Assembly: GCA_900466575.1 (NCBI GenBank)
Contig: UBMP01000020.1
Coordinates: forward strand, 62,001 to 126,000
Origin: Hyphomicrobiales bacterium
GTDB lineage: Bacteria > Pseudomonadota > Alphaproteobacteria > Rhizobiales > Rhizobiaceae
Direction: 5' to 3'
Length of the DNA: 64,000 nucleotides
Shown here piece by piece: positions 54,006-64,000 of this stretch; positions within the stretch are counted from its first letter, which is position 1; each line of letters starts with the position of its first letter. The notes beneath the pieces were generated by a model. It was given only the letters and a program-made list of their open reading frames with translations, was not told the DNA's origin and did no database searches. The position numbers and the translations under genes were made by a program.

Positions 54006-54800
54006 ATGATTTTCTCGGCACGGCAGGATGAGATCGTGGCGCTGGCCAAGTCGAAGGGCCGCGTCTATGTCGAAGAGCTTGCCACACTCTTCTCCGTGAC
54101 CCCTCAGACCATCCGCAAGGACCTGAATGATCTATGCGATGCGAGGGTGCTGTCCCGCATCCATGGCGGGGCGCTTTTCCCGAGTGGAACCGAGAACCTG
54201 AAATATGAGCAGCGCCGCGCCATGGCCGCGGCCGAGAAGCAGGATATCGGGCGCGCCGCAGCGGCCCTCATTCCCGACAATGCCTCGCTGTTCATCAATA
54301 TCGGCACGACGACCGAGGCCGTGGGCGAGGCGCTGAGTGATCATCACGAGCTGATGGTAATTACCAATAACATCAATGTCGCCAACCGCTTGCGAGTCTA
54401 TCCTGCAATCGAGGTGGTGATTGCGGGCGGTGTCGTGCGCGGATCGGATGGCGGGATCGTCGGCGAGGCGGCGGTCGATTTCATCCGCCAGTTCAAGGTC
54501 GATTTCGCCGTCATCGGCGTCTCCGCGATTGACGAGGACGGCGCGCTGCTCGACTTCGACTATCGCGAAGTGAAGGTCGCGCAGGCCATTATCGCCAATG
54601 CCCGGCATGTCATCCTTGTCAGCGATTCGGCAAAATTCGAGCGCACCGCACCTGTGCGGATCGGGCATATCTCGCAGATCAACACATTCATCACCGACCA
54701 CTGTCCGATAGCCCGCGTCCGGGAAATCTGCGCGGAGAATGATGTTCGTCTGATCGAAACGCGGGCTGTGGACAGCGAAGGTCGCCAAACTTTCGTTTGA
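54006..54800 (+). CDS. glpR: DeoR-family repressor GlpR
   Basis: 264 residues from the ATG at 54006 preceded by GCGGAGGGATT; the frame from 53931 would run through the promoter. N-terminal DeoR helix-turn-helix (RQDEIVALAKSKGRVYVEELATLFSVTPQTIRKDLNDLCDARVLSRIHGGA) and a sugar-phosphate isomerase-like sensor domain (SLFINIGTTTEAVGEAL, VITNNINVANRL, VIAGGVVRGSDGGIVGEAAVDFIRQFKVDFAVIG, LDFDYREVKVAQAI). In relatives glycerol 3-phosphate relieves repression of the glp genes. TTTCGTTT-type sites flank it on both sides, suggesting control of itself and glpD. Confidence 0.94.
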   Translation: MIFSARQDEIVALAKSKGRVYVEELATLFSVTPQTIRKDLNDLCDARVLSRIHGGALFPSGTENLKYEQRRAMAAAEKQDIGRAAAALIPDNASLFINIGTTTEAVGEALSDHHELMVITNNINVANRLRVYPAIEVVIAGGVVRGSDGGIVGEAAVDFIRQFKVDFAVIGVSAIDEDGALLDFDYREVKVAQAIIANARHVILVSDSAKFERTAPVRIGHISQINTFITDHCPIARVREICAENDVRLIETRAVDSEGRQTFV

Positions 54801-54820
54801 CATTCGTTTCAATTTCGTTT
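54791..54820 (+). promoter_or_regulatory. Triple GlpR operator candidate before glpD
   Basis: Three direct copies, TTTCGTTT at 54791, ATTCGTTT at 54802 and TTTCGTTT at 54813, each spaced 11 bp, i.e. one helical turn, so on one face. The first overlaps the glpR stop. The reverse complement AAAACGAAA occurs at 53983-53991 ahead of glpR. Confidence 0.7.
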
Positions 54821-54879
54821 TCCATATAGTGGATTTCGCGGATGCAATAAATTGTTGCGGTGCGAAAGACGGGGTTGAG

Positions 54880-56409
54880 ATGGCAGGCGGTCAGGTTCAC
54901 GACATCTTTGTTATCGGCGGCGGCATCAATGGCTGCGGCATCGCGCGTGACGCTGTCGGACGCGGCTATTCCGTCGTGCTGGCCGAGAAGGGCGATTTCG
55001 CCTCCGGCACCTCGTCAGGCTCGACCAAGCTCATCCACGGCGGCTTGCGCTATCTCGAATATTACGAATTCCGGCTTGTGCGCGAAGCGCTGATGGAGCG
55101 CGAAATCCTCTGGGCGATGGCGCCGCATGTGATCTGGCCGATGCGCTTCGTGCTGCCGTTCCAGAAGGGCGGCATCCGTCCGGCCTGGCTCATCCGTCTC
55201 GGCCTCTTCATCTATGACCATCTCGGCGGCCGCAAGCTGCTGCCGGCGACGAAGACGCTGGACTTGCGCCGCGACCCCGCCGGCAAGCCCCTGAAGCCGC
55301 TCTTCGCCAAGGCTTTCGAATATTCCGACGGCTGGGTCGATGACGCGCGCATGGTCGTTCTCAACGCCCGTGACGCTGCGGATCGCGGTGCGCAGATCTT
55401 CAACCGCACGGAAGTGGTCAGCGCCCGCCGCGAGGCGGGCCTCTGGGTTGTCGAGACACGCAACGTCGATACGGGCGAGCAGCAGACTTTCCAGGCGCGC
55501 ATGCTGGTCAACGCAGCCGGCCCATGGGTCGATAAGGTGCTGGCCGGTGTGGTCGGCCGCAACGACGCGAAGAATGTGCGCCTCGTCCAGGGCAGCCACA
55601 TCGTCGTGCGGAAGAAGTTCTCCGATCCGCGTGCCTACTTCTTCCAGAACCCCGACAATCGCATCATCTTTGCAATCCCTTACGAGCAGGACTTCACGCT
55701 CATCGGGACCACGGATCGCGACTTCCAGGGCGATCCGCGTGATGTGGCTATCAGCGAGCAGGAGACGGAATATCTCTGCAACGCGGCCAGCGAATATTTC
55801 GCCGAGCCGGTGCGCCGCGAGGATATCGTCTGGACCTATTCCGGTGTCCGCCCGCTCTTCGACGACGGCGCTTCGAAGGCGCAGGAAGCCACGCGTGATT
55901 ACGTGCTGAAGGTTGACGGCGAGGGCGGGAGCGCGCCGCTTCTGAACGTCTTCGGCGGCAAGCTCACGACCTATCGTCGTCTGGCCGAACATGCCCTGGA
56001 GAAGATCGGGGACGCCATTGGCGCCAAGGGCAAGCCCTGGACGGCTGGCTCGCATCTGCCGGGTGGCAACTTCTCGGCTCAGGGTGCTGCCGCTCAGGCG
56101 GATGCCCTGCAGAGGTCCTATTCATTCATTTCCCGCGGCCATGCCGAGCGCCTCGTGCGCTGCTACGGCACGCGCGCCGCGGACATTCTTGGCAAGGCCG
56201 GCAGCATTGCCGATCTCGGACAGCACTTCGGAGGAACGCTTTACGAAGCGGAAGTGCGGTTCCTGATTGACCATGAATGGGCGCATACGGCGCAGGATAT
56301 CCTGTGGCGGCGCACCAAGCAGGGCTTGCATCTGGGGCCGGAAGCGGTCGCCGCACTTGAACACTATCTGGAGGGAATTGCGGGCAGCCGCGTCAAGGCT
56401 GCCAGCTGA
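54880..56409 (+). CDS. glpD: Aerobic glycerol-3-phosphate dehydrogenase
   Basis: 509 residues from ATG 54880 (a GTG at 54829 would add 17 unlikely residues). FAD-dependent enzyme of the inner membrane face that oxidises glycerol 3-phosphate to DHAP and feeds quinone. Motifs: IFVIGGGINGCGIARDAVGRGYSVVLAEKGDFASGTSSGSTKLIHGGLRYLEYYEF, VNAAGPWVDKVL, LVQGSHIVV, IIFAIPYEQDFTLIGTTDRDF, YSGVRPLFDDG, NVFGGKLTTYRRLAEHALEKI. First gene of the glpD-glpSTPQUV island; 28 bp separate it from glpS. Confidence 0.97.
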   Translation: MAGGQVHDIFVIGGGINGCGIARDAVGRGYSVVLAEKGDFASGTSSGSTKLIHGGLRYLEYYEFRLVREALMEREILWAMAPHVIWPMRFVLPFQKGGIRPAWLIRLGLFIYDHLGGRKLLPATKTLDLRRDPAGKPLKPLFAKAFEYSDGWVDDARMVVLNARDAADRGAQIFNRTEVVSARREAGLWVVETRNVDTGEQQTFQARMLVNAAGPWVDKVLAGVVGRNDAKNVRLVQGSHIVVRKKFSDPRAYFFQNPDNRIIFAIPYEQDFTLIGTTDRDFQGDPRDVAISEQETEYLCNAASEYFAEPVRREDIVWTYSGVRPLFDDGASKAQEATRDYVLKVDGEGGSAPLLNVFGGKLTTYRRLAEHALEKIGDAIGAKGKPWTAGSHLPGGNFSAQGAAAQADALQRSYSFISRGHAERLVRCYGTRAADILGKAGSIADLGQHFGGTLYEAEVRFLIDHEWAHTAQDILWRRTKQGLHLGPEAVAALEHYLEGIAGSRVKAAS

Positions 56410-56436
56410 TCCCGCCCAGGGAGGGGGCTGGATTCA

Positions 56437-57519
<1,083 letters not shown>

Positions 57520-57532
57520 GGGGAGAGACGAC

Positions 57533-58603
57533 ATGGCACGTATCACGCTCGACCATATCCGCCACGCCTACAGCCCCGAAGCGGAAGCCCGCGGCGACTA
57601 TGCGCTGAAGGAAGTGCATCACGAATGGGAAGATGGCGGCGCCTATGCGCTGCTCGGCCCCTCCGGCTGCGGCAAGACCACGCTGCTCAACATCATTTCG
57701 GGCCTCATCCGCCCCTCGGGCGGGCGGATTGCCTTCAACGGCGTCGATGTCACCGATCTGCCGACCGAAGCGCGCAACATCGCACAGGTCTTCCAGTTCC
57801 CGGTCGTCTACGACACGATGACGGTCTACGACAATCTCGCCTTTCCGCTTCGCAACCGGCATGTGCCGGAAGCGCAGGTCGACAAGCGCGTTCGCGAAAT
57901 CCTCGCCATGACCGATCTCGAAAGCATGGCGAAGCAGAGGGCGCGCGGCCTGACGGCTGACCAGAAGCAGAAGATCTCGCTGGCGCGGGGTCTCGTTCGC
58001 GCCGACGTCAACGCCATTCTCTTCGACGAGCCGCTGACGGTGATCGATCCGCATCTGAAATGGATGCTGCGCTCGCAGCTGAAGCAGCTGCATCGCAGCT
58101 CCGGCTTCACCATGGTCTATGTGACGCATGACCAGACGGAGGCGCTGACCTTCGCCGACAAGGTCGTCGTCATGTACGAGGGCGAGATCGTGCAGATCGG
58201 CACGCCGACCGAACTCTTCGAGCGGCCGAGCCATACATTCGTCGGCTATTTCATCGGCTCGCCGGGGATGAATGTCATGCCGGCTGCGGTGCAGGGCCGA
58301 ACGGCGGTCATTGGCGGGCAGGAGATCGCGCTTGCCGGAACGCCGAAACTCGGGGGCGAGGGGCGTATCGAACTCGGCATCCGCCCGGAATTCGTCCGGC
58401 TGGAGCGCGGTGGCCTGCCAATTAGCATCGACAAGGTCGAGGATATCGGTCGCCAGAAGATCGTAAGAGCGCGCTTTGCCGGGCATCCGCTCTCCATCGT
58501 TCTCGATGAGGATCAGGACATTCCGGCAGACGCCGGGGCGCGGTTCGAGCCGGGTGCCATCGGCATCTATGCCAATTCCTGGCGCGTGGGCATGGAGGCT
58601 TGA
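57533..58603 (+). CDS. glpT: Glycerol ABC transporter ATP-binding protein GlpT, degenerate signature motif
   Basis: 356 residues from ATG 57533 (GGGGAGAGA ahead). Walker A GPSGCGKT (42-49), Q-loop VFQFP, Walker B AILFDEPLTVIDP and intact H-loop YVTHDQTEA (His199). The ABC signature is LTADQ (140-144) instead of LSGGQ. A MalK-type regulatory domain follows (LGIRPEFVRLE). Forms the heterodimer with GlpS under the permeases GlpP and GlpQ. Not to be confused with the E. coli GlpT glycerol-3-phosphate antiporter, an unrelated protein with the same symbol. Confidence 0.93.
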   Translation: MARITLDHIRHAYSPEAEARGDYALKEVHHEWEDGGAYALLGPSGCGKTTLLNIISGLIRPSGGRIAFNGVDVTDLPTEARNIAQVFQFPVVYDTMTVYDNLAFPLRNRHVPEAQVDKRVREILAMTDLESMAKQRARGLTADQKQKISLARGLVRADVNAILFDEPLTVIDPHLKWMLRSQLKQLHRSSGFTMVYVTHDQTEALTFADKVVVMYEGEIVQIGTPTELFERPSHTFVGYFIGSPGMNVMPAAVQGRTAVIGGQEIALAGTPKLGGEGRIELGIRPEFVRLERGGLPISIDKVEDIGRQKIVRARFAGHPLSIVLDEDQDIPADAGARFEPGAIGIYANSWRVGMEA

Positions 58604-58605
58604 TC

Positions 58606-59472
58606 ATGGAAAAGACCTGGAACAACAAGGCCTGGTTCATGGTGCTGCCGGTGCTGGTGCTCGTCGCCTTCTCGGCGGTGATCCCGCTGATGACGGTGGT
58701 CAACTATTCGGTTCAGGACACGTTCGGCAACAACGAGTTCTTCTGGAACGGCACGCAATGGTTCACCGACCTCCTGCGCTCGCAGCGCTTCTGGGACTCG
58801 CTCAGCCGGAACCTGATCTTCTCGGGCATCATTCTGGCGCTTGAAATCCCGCTTGGCATTCTCATAGCACTCAACATGCCGAAAAAGGGCGCCTGGGTCT
58901 CCGTCTGCCTCGTGCTGATGGCGTTGCCGCTCCTGGTTCCGTGGAACGTGGTCGGAACGATCTGGCAGATCTTCGGCCGCACCGATATCGGCCTCTTCGG
59001 TTACGTCGCCAACGCACTCGGCTTCGACTACAATTATGTGCAGGACCCGGTCGATGCCTGGCTGACGGTCATCGTCATGGATGTCTGGCACTGGACGAGC
59101 CTTGTCGTGCTGCTCTGCTACGCCAGCCTCGTTTCCATCCCGGACGCCTACTATCAGGCGGCCAAGATCGATGGCGCATCGCGGCTCGCGGTCTTCCGCT
59201 ACATCCAGCTGCCGAAGATGCGGCGCGTGCTGACGATCGCAATCCTGCTCCGCTTCATGGACAGTTTCATGATCTATACCGAGCCCTTCGTCGTCACTGG
59301 CGGCGGTCCTGGCAACTCGACCACGTTCCTGTCCATCGATCTTGTGAAGATGGCGCTCGGCCAGTTCGACCTCGGACCGGCGGCAGCGATGTCCATCGTC
59401 TACTTCCTGATCATCCTGCTGTTCTCATGGGTCTTCTACACCGTGATGACGGCCAGCGACGCGCAGAACTGA
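58606..59472 (+). CDS. glpP: Glycerol ABC transporter permease GlpP
   Basis: 288 residues from ATG 58606 with GGAGG 7 bp upstream. Six membrane segments of the MalF type (AWFMVLPVLVLVAFSAVIPLMTVVNYS at the start) and the EAA loop that docks to the ATPases (YYQAAKIDGASRLAVFRYIQLPKMRRVL). Starts 3 bases after the glpT stop. Forms the channel with GlpQ. Confidence 0.94.
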   Translation: MEKTWNNKAWFMVLPVLVLVAFSAVIPLMTVVNYSVQDTFGNNEFFWNGTQWFTDLLRSQRFWDSLSRNLIFSGIILALEIPLGILIALNMPKKGAWVSVCLVLMALPLLVPWNVVGTIWQIFGRTDIGLFGYVANALGFDYNYVQDPVDAWLTVIVMDVWHWTSLVVLLCYASLVSIPDAYYQAAKIDGASRLAVFRYIQLPKMRRVLTIAILLRFMDSFMIYTEPFVVTGGGPGNSTTFLSIDLVKMALGQFDLGPAAAMSIVYFLIILLFSWVFYTVMTASDAQN

Positions 59473-59486
59473 GGGGAGGGCAAAAG

Positions 59487-60311
<825 letters not shown>

Positions 60312-60314
60312 GTC

Positions 60315-60602
60315 ATGAATCTCAACTTCACATGGATGGCCTGGACATGGCCAACGGCCGGCTTCTTCCTCGCGATCCTGTTCCTCATCCTCTGCATGGG
60401 CGTGTGGGAATATGTCTCGCCCGGCGGCAATCCGCGCACCGGCATCCTGCGCTTCGAGACGACGCGGGGCGACCGGCTGTTCATTTCGCTGCTCGGTGCA
60501 GCCTTCATCCATATCGCATGGCTTGGTCTGATAGACGCAAGCCTGTGGTGGGCGCTTCTCCTCTCACTGGTCTACGCAATCTGCGTCTTCCTGTTCGTGT
60601 GA
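60315..60602 (+). CDS. glpU: Small membrane protein GlpU (DUF2160-like)
   Basis: 95 residues with three hydrophobic segments (PTAGFFLAILFLILCMGVWEYV, LFISLLGAAFIHIAWLGLI, LWWALLLSLVYAICVFLFV) joined by a short loop SPGGNPRTGILRFETTRGDR. Found between glpQ and glpV in rhizobial glycerol operons; its part in transport is not known to me. GGGAGGG precedes the start, 3 bp after the glpQ stop. Confidence 0.88.
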   Translation: MNLNFTWMAWTWPTAGFFLAILFLILCMGVWEYVSPGGNPRTGILRFETTRGDRLFISLLGAAFIHIAWLGLIDASLWWALLLSLVYAICVFLFV

Positions 60603-60710
60603 GGCCATGCGCCGCGGCGTGAACACGCCGAATACCCCGCAATTGCGTTGCGTCCTGGAGGGGGCGTCATCGCGACGAAAATGCAATCGCTGACCAATGG
60701 GAGGGTAATT

Positions 60711-62435
60711 ATGCGAAAGCAACTTCTGACAACAACGGCTCTGGCGCTGATGGCGCTGGGCGGCCAGGCCTTCGCGGGCATGGACGAAGCCAAGCAGTTC
60801 CTCGACACGGAGATCAAGGACCTTTCGTCCCTGTCGCGTGCCGACCAGGAAAAGGAACTGCAATGGTTCATCGACGCAGCCAAGCCGTTTGCCGGCATGG
60901 AAATCCGCGTCGTCTCTGAATCGCTGACGACGCATGCCTATGAATCGAAGACGCTGGCGCCCTGGTTCACCAAGATCACCGGCATCAAGGTTACGCATGA
61001 CATCATCCAGGAAGGTGACGTCGTCGAAAAGATCCAGACGCAGATGCAGACGGGCCAGAACCTCTATGATGGCTGGGTAAATGACTCCGACCTCATCGGC
61101 ACGCACTGGCGCTACCAGCAGGTCCGCAACCTGACCGACTTCATGGCCGGCGAAGGCAAGGACGTGACGAACCCGGGACTCGATCTGAAGGACTTCATCG
61201 GCACGTCCTTCACGTCGGCTCCGGACAAGAAGCTCTACCAGCTTCCCGACCAGCAGTTCGCAAACCTCTACTGGTTCCGCTACGACTGGTTCAACGACCC
61301 GAAGAACAAGGCTGACTTCAAGGCCAAGTATGGCTACGAGCTCGGTGTTCCGGTCAACTGGTCGGCCTATGAGGACATCGCCGCCTTCTTCACCGGCCGC
61401 GAGATCGACGGCAAGAAGGTCTATGGCCACATGGACTACGGCAAGAAGGACCCGTCGCTCGGCTGGCGCTTCACCGACGCCTGGCTTTCGATGGCCGGCA
61501 ACGGCGACAAGGGCCTGCCGAACGGCCTTCCTGTCGACGAATGGGGTATCAAGGTCAACGAGAAGTCCCAGCCGGTCGGCTCGTGCGTGGCACGCGGTGG
61601 TGACACCAACGGTCCGGCCGCCGTCTACTCGATCCAGAAATATCTCGACTGGCTGAAGGCCTATGCACCGGCGGAAGCGCAAGGCATGACCTTCTCGGAA
61701 TCCGGCCCGGTTCCGGCCCAGGGTGCCGTTGCCCAGCAGATCTTCTGGTACACCGCCTTCACCGCCGACATGGTCAAGGACGGCCTGCCGGTTGTGGGTG
61801 CCGATGGCCTGCCGAAGTGGCGCATGGCTCCCAGCCCGCACGGCGTCTACTGGAAGGAAGGCATGAAGCTCGGCTATCAGGACGTGGGCTCCTGGACGCT
61901 CATGAAGTCGACCCCGCTCGACCGCGCCAAGGCCGCATGGCTCTATGCGCAGTTCGTGACCTCGAAGACCGTCGACGTGAAGAAGAGCCACGTTGGCCTC
62001 ACCTTCATCCGCGAGTCCACCATCCAGGACAAGTCGTTCACCGAGCGTGCACCGAAGCTTGGTGGTCTGGTCGAGTTCTACCGCTCGCCGGCCCGCGTGC
62101 AATGGTCGCCGACGGGCACGAACGTGCCGGACTATCCGAAACTGGCTCAGCTCTGGTGGCAGGCGATCGGCGATGCCGCATCGGGTGCCAAGACCGCTCA
62201 GGCGGCCATGGACTCGCTCTGCGCAGAGCAGGAAAAGGTCATGGGCCGCATCGAGAAGTCCGGCGTGCAGGGCGATATCGGCCCGAAGCTCGCCGAGCAG
62301 CATGACATCAACTACTGGAACAAGGACGCCGTCTCCAAGGGCAACCTCGCTCCGCAGCTGAAGATTGCTGAAGAGAAGGAAAAGCCGATCACCGTCAACT
62401 ACGACGAACTGGTGAAGAGCTGGCAGAAGAAATAA
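60711..62435 (+). CDS. glpV: Glycerol-binding periplasmic protein GlpV
   Basis: 574 residues from ATG 60711 (GGGAGG ahead), with signal peptide MRKQLLTTTALALMALGGQAFAG. Large extracellular solute-binding protein (family 1-like): EIRVVSESLTTHAYESKTLAPWFTKITGIKVTHDIIQEGDVVEKIQTQMQTGQNLYDGW, and a second lobe with DVGSWTLMKSTPLDRAKAAWLYAQFVTSK. It is longer than common sugar-binding proteins (~420), as expected for GlpV. It delivers glycerol to GlpPQ. Ends the operon before a terminator. The 579-residue minus-strand frame is a shadow. Confidence 0.95.
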   Translation: MRKQLLTTTALALMALGGQAFAGMDEAKQFLDTEIKDLSSLSRADQEKELQWFIDAAKPFAGMEIRVVSESLTTHAYESKTLAPWFTKITGIKVTHDIIQEGDVVEKIQTQMQTGQNLYDGWVNDSDLIGTHWRYQQVRNLTDFMAGEGKDVTNPGLDLKDFIGTSFTSAPDKKLYQLPDQQFANLYWFRYDWFNDPKNKADFKAKYGYELGVPVNWSAYEDIAAFFTGREIDGKKVYGHMDYGKKDPSLGWRFTDAWLSMAGNGDKGLPNGLPVDEWGIKVNEKSQPVGSCVARGGDTNGPAAVYSIQKYLDWLKAYAPAEAQGMTFSESGPVPAQGAVAQQIFWYTAFTADMVKDGLPVVGADGLPKWRMAPSPHGVYWKEGMKLGYQDVGSWTLMKSTPLDRAKAAWLYAQFVTSKTVDVKKSHVGLTFIRESTIQDKSFTERAPKLGGLVEFYRSPARVQWSPTGTNVPDYPKLAQLWWQAIGDAASGAKTAQAAMDSLCAEQEKVMGRIEKSGVQGDIGPKLAEQHDINYWNKDAVSKGNLAPQLKIAEEKEKPITVNYDELVKSWQKK

Positions 62436-62493
62436 GCGAGCGCTTGCTGGCTTGCCGTTCCGGTCCGCCGGGACGGCCTTGAGGCGGACCGGA

Positions 62494-62527
62494 GGCCGGG
62501 GTGTCGTATGACACCTCGGCCTTCATT
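62494..62527 (+). terminator. Terminator after glpV
   Basis: GGCCGGGGTGTC / GACACCTCGGCC stem (one mismatch) with a GTAT-type loop followed by TTCATTTTG. A second stem, TCCGGTCCGCC / GGCGGACCGGA (62459-62493), sits immediately upstream. Confidence 0.82.
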
Positions 62528-62827
62528 TTGTGACAGATCGGCCTATCGAATTGCGATCGTCGTGAAAAAGTTTGAAGTCTGCGGTTCCTGTCGCCGGACA
62601 ATCGCCCCAATGTCGTAGTTTGACGAAAAGCAGGGGCGCAGACGAGTCGGGAAAGGTGAAGGTTTTGTCATACGGGTCTTCCGGAAGCCGATTTCGCTTG
62701 CATGCCCTTGAAATCGGAGTAATGCAACGCCGATTATCACAAGATTGACGACCGACATGTGCCGGGGCGCAAGCCCGTGTGTGCAGAGGGTCCTTTGGCC
62801 AATTGATGCCCTTTGGAGTTTCGCAAT
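62528..62827. other. Intergenic region before the adenylation-domain gene
   Basis: 300 bp between the glpV terminator and the next start. The minus-strand frames crossing it run into the downstream gene and look like shadows. No EcfG-type site or strong dyad seen. It presumably holds the promoter of the synthetase gene. Confidence 0.35.
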
Positions 62828-64000
62828 ATGACGTCGGCAACCCGATCGAGCGCTGAAAAGAACGAGCGTGGTTGGCTGGGAGACCGGCAGGTTCTTCTCG
62901 GCGACAACTTCGCCGACGAGGGGCGGCCGGGCGAGCGCCTGGATCGCGTCTTCTCGCAGCGCGCCGAAACGTCTGCCTCGCATCCGGCCGTCATCTCCTC
63001 GGGCCGCACCTGGACCTACGCCGAAATGGACCGTCGCGCCAATCAGCTGGCCCGCCTGCTGATTGAGAAGGGTGTACGCGCCGGCGACCGTGTGGCGCTG
63101 TTGCTCGACCGCTCCGCAGAGACCTATGTCGCCGTTCTCGCCGTGATGAAGGCGGGCGCCGCCTTCGTGCCCCTGGCGACAGCCTTTCCGCCGGAGCGCA
63201 TGTCGTTGATCATCGAGGACGCCGGTATCCGCCTCGTTCTCACCATCGAGGGATACCTCGAAAAGGCGAGCCAGCTTTCGATCGACAACCTGCTGATCGA
63301 CCGCGCCGGCGAAGAAGTGGATGCCAAGGATGCATCCCCGCTCTCGGCTTCAGAGGTCGCGACCTCGACCGACGATACCTGCTACATCCTTTACACCTCC
63401 GGCACGACGGGCAAGCCGAAGGGCGTCGTCATCCGCCACCAGAGCATCTGCAATTTCGTGCGCGTTGCCGCCCATTCGTATGGCTACAAGCCGGGCGACC
63501 GCATCTATCAGGGCATGACGATTGCCTTCGACTTCTCGACCGAGGAAATCTGGGTGCCCTTCGCCGCCGGCGCGACCATCGTTCCGGCCGCCGGGCAGAT
63601 GACGCTGGTGGGCGAAGAGCTCGCCGAGTTCCTGCGTGAGCACGAGATCACCTGCATGGCCTGCAGCCCGACGCTGCTGTCCTCTCTGGAAAGCGACGTG
63701 CCGAGCCTTCGACTGATCCTGGTCGGCGGCGAAGCCTGTCCGCAGAACCTTGTGGCGCGCTGGGCGACCGACACGCGCAAGATCCTCAACACCTACGGTC
63801 CGACGGAAGCGACGGTGACGGCGACCATGGGCGTGCTGACGCCCGGCAGGCCGGTGACGATCGGCAAGCCGCTGCCGACCTATTCGGTCGTCATTCTCAA
63901 CCCGGAAAAACCGGAACTGATGCCGGTCGGCGAAATGGGTGAACTCGGCATTGCTGGGATCGGCGTCGCCGTGGGTTACCTCAACCGGCCGGAACTGACC
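62828..64000 (+). CDS. Adenylation-domain protein, Pls/PosA-type non-ribosomal peptide synthetase, 5' part only
   Basis: 391 residues visible from ATG 62828; the frame is open at the window edge. An AMP-forming adenylation domain with core motifs in order: TWTYAEMDRRANQLARLL (A1-A2 region), AVMKAGAAFVPLA, the P-loop-like YILYTSGTTGKPKGV (A3), FDFSTEEIWVPFAAGATIVP (A4), NTYGPTEATVTA (A5), MGELGIAGIGVAVGYLNRPEL (A6). FDFSTEEIWVP and the early layout recall Pls/PosA proteins, which adenylate one amino acid and carry a carrier domain and a membrane C-terminus, making epsilon-poly-lysine-type or related homopolymers. The rest lies beyond the window, so product and domain count are unknown. Start is not supported by a strong ribosome binding site (TTTGGAGTTTCGCAAT fits weakly). 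Confidence 0.85.
   Translation, partial: MTSATRSSAEKNERGWLGDRQVLLGDNFADEGRPGERLDRVFSQRAETSASHPAVISSGRTWTYAEMDRRANQLARLLIEKGVRAGDRVALLLDRSAETYVAVLAVMKAGAAFVPLATAFPPERMSLIIEDAGIRLVLTIEGYLEKASQLSIDNLLIDRAGEEVDAKDASPLSASEVATSTDDTCYILYTSGTTGKPKGVVIRHQSICNFVRVAAHSYGYKPGDRIYQGMTIAFDFSTEEIWVPFAAGATIVPAAGQMTLVGEELAEFLREHEITCMACSPTLLSSLESDVPSLRLILVGGEACPQNLVARWATDTRKILNTYGPTEATVTATMGVLTPGRPVTIGKPLPTYSVVILNPEKPELMPVGEMGELGIAGIGVAVGYLNRPELT

Noticed and set aside
50855-54049. 1,064-residue minus-strand frame opposite the RND permease
   Set aside because: Shadow of a conserved AcrB-like coding sequence; it is His/Arg/Asp-rich and spans a terminator and the next promoter.
60564-62303. 579-residue minus-strand frame opposite glpV
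   Set aside because: Shadow of the binding-protein gene, which has a signal peptide, ribosome binding site and family motifs.
62543-62983. 146-residue minus-strand frame before the adenylation-domain gene
   Set aside because: Overlaps the true plus-strand start and has no recognisable domain; read as a shadow.

Overview
The window reads as chromosomal DNA of an alphaproteobacterium of the Rhizobiales, most likely Rhizobiaceae. The basis is high GC with dense rhizobial gene order: a NepR/EcfG/PhyR general stress response (GSR) locus, a glpR-glpD-glpSTPQUV glycerol island, a thiCOSGED thiamin operon under a TPP riboswitch, a PutA without an evident N-terminal DNA-binding domain next to an Lrp-type regulator, and rhizobial-style palindromic repeats. 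I cannot fix the genus. No rRNA, tRNA, CRISPR array, prophage or intact insertion sequence was recognised.

Left part (1-14.4 kb): a truncated membrane EAL protein, a flavin-dependent luciferase-like oxidoreductase, a putR-like regulator divergent from putA, and a 7.7-kb gene on the minus strand for a 2,577-residue protein made almost wholly of octapeptide repeats (arithmetically 320 in one register).

Stress-response island (14.7-28.1 kb): a receiver/HisKA_2 kinase, a PRC-barrel protein, a Crp/Fnr regulator, a receiver with Glu at the phospho-acceptor site, ecfG, nepR, a small DUF1328 membrane protein, an antiporter with universal-stress-like tail plus two small partners, a zinc-ribbon metalloprotease-like protein, an HWE kinase, phyR, a DUF883 operon, and a CHASE3 kinase/response-regulator pair. 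Seven sites match GGAAC-N16-CGTT exactly, all with the same spacing. Six lie ahead of genes in this island and one precedes a likely small RNA. Together they outline a local EcfG regulon.

Metabolic part (28-47.5 kb): a LysR gene divergent from a pipecolate/lysine-type aldehyde dehydrogenase and FAD oxidase; ribB under an FMN riboswitch; a translationally coupled amidohydrolase/gamma-glutamyltransferase-like/amidohydrolase/deaminase operon of unknown substrate; an APH-like/P-loop fusion; gluconolactonase, gluconate 5-dehydrogenase and gluconokinase; and the thi operon, whose thiD carries a palindromic repeat in frame.

Right part (47.5-64 kb): a broken VapBC module and decayed DNA, an RND efflux operon with two adaptors, the glycerol regulator, dehydrogenase and ABC importer (its two ATPases have complementary motif losses), and the 5' part of an adenylation-domain (Pls/PosA-type) synthetase that runs off the end.
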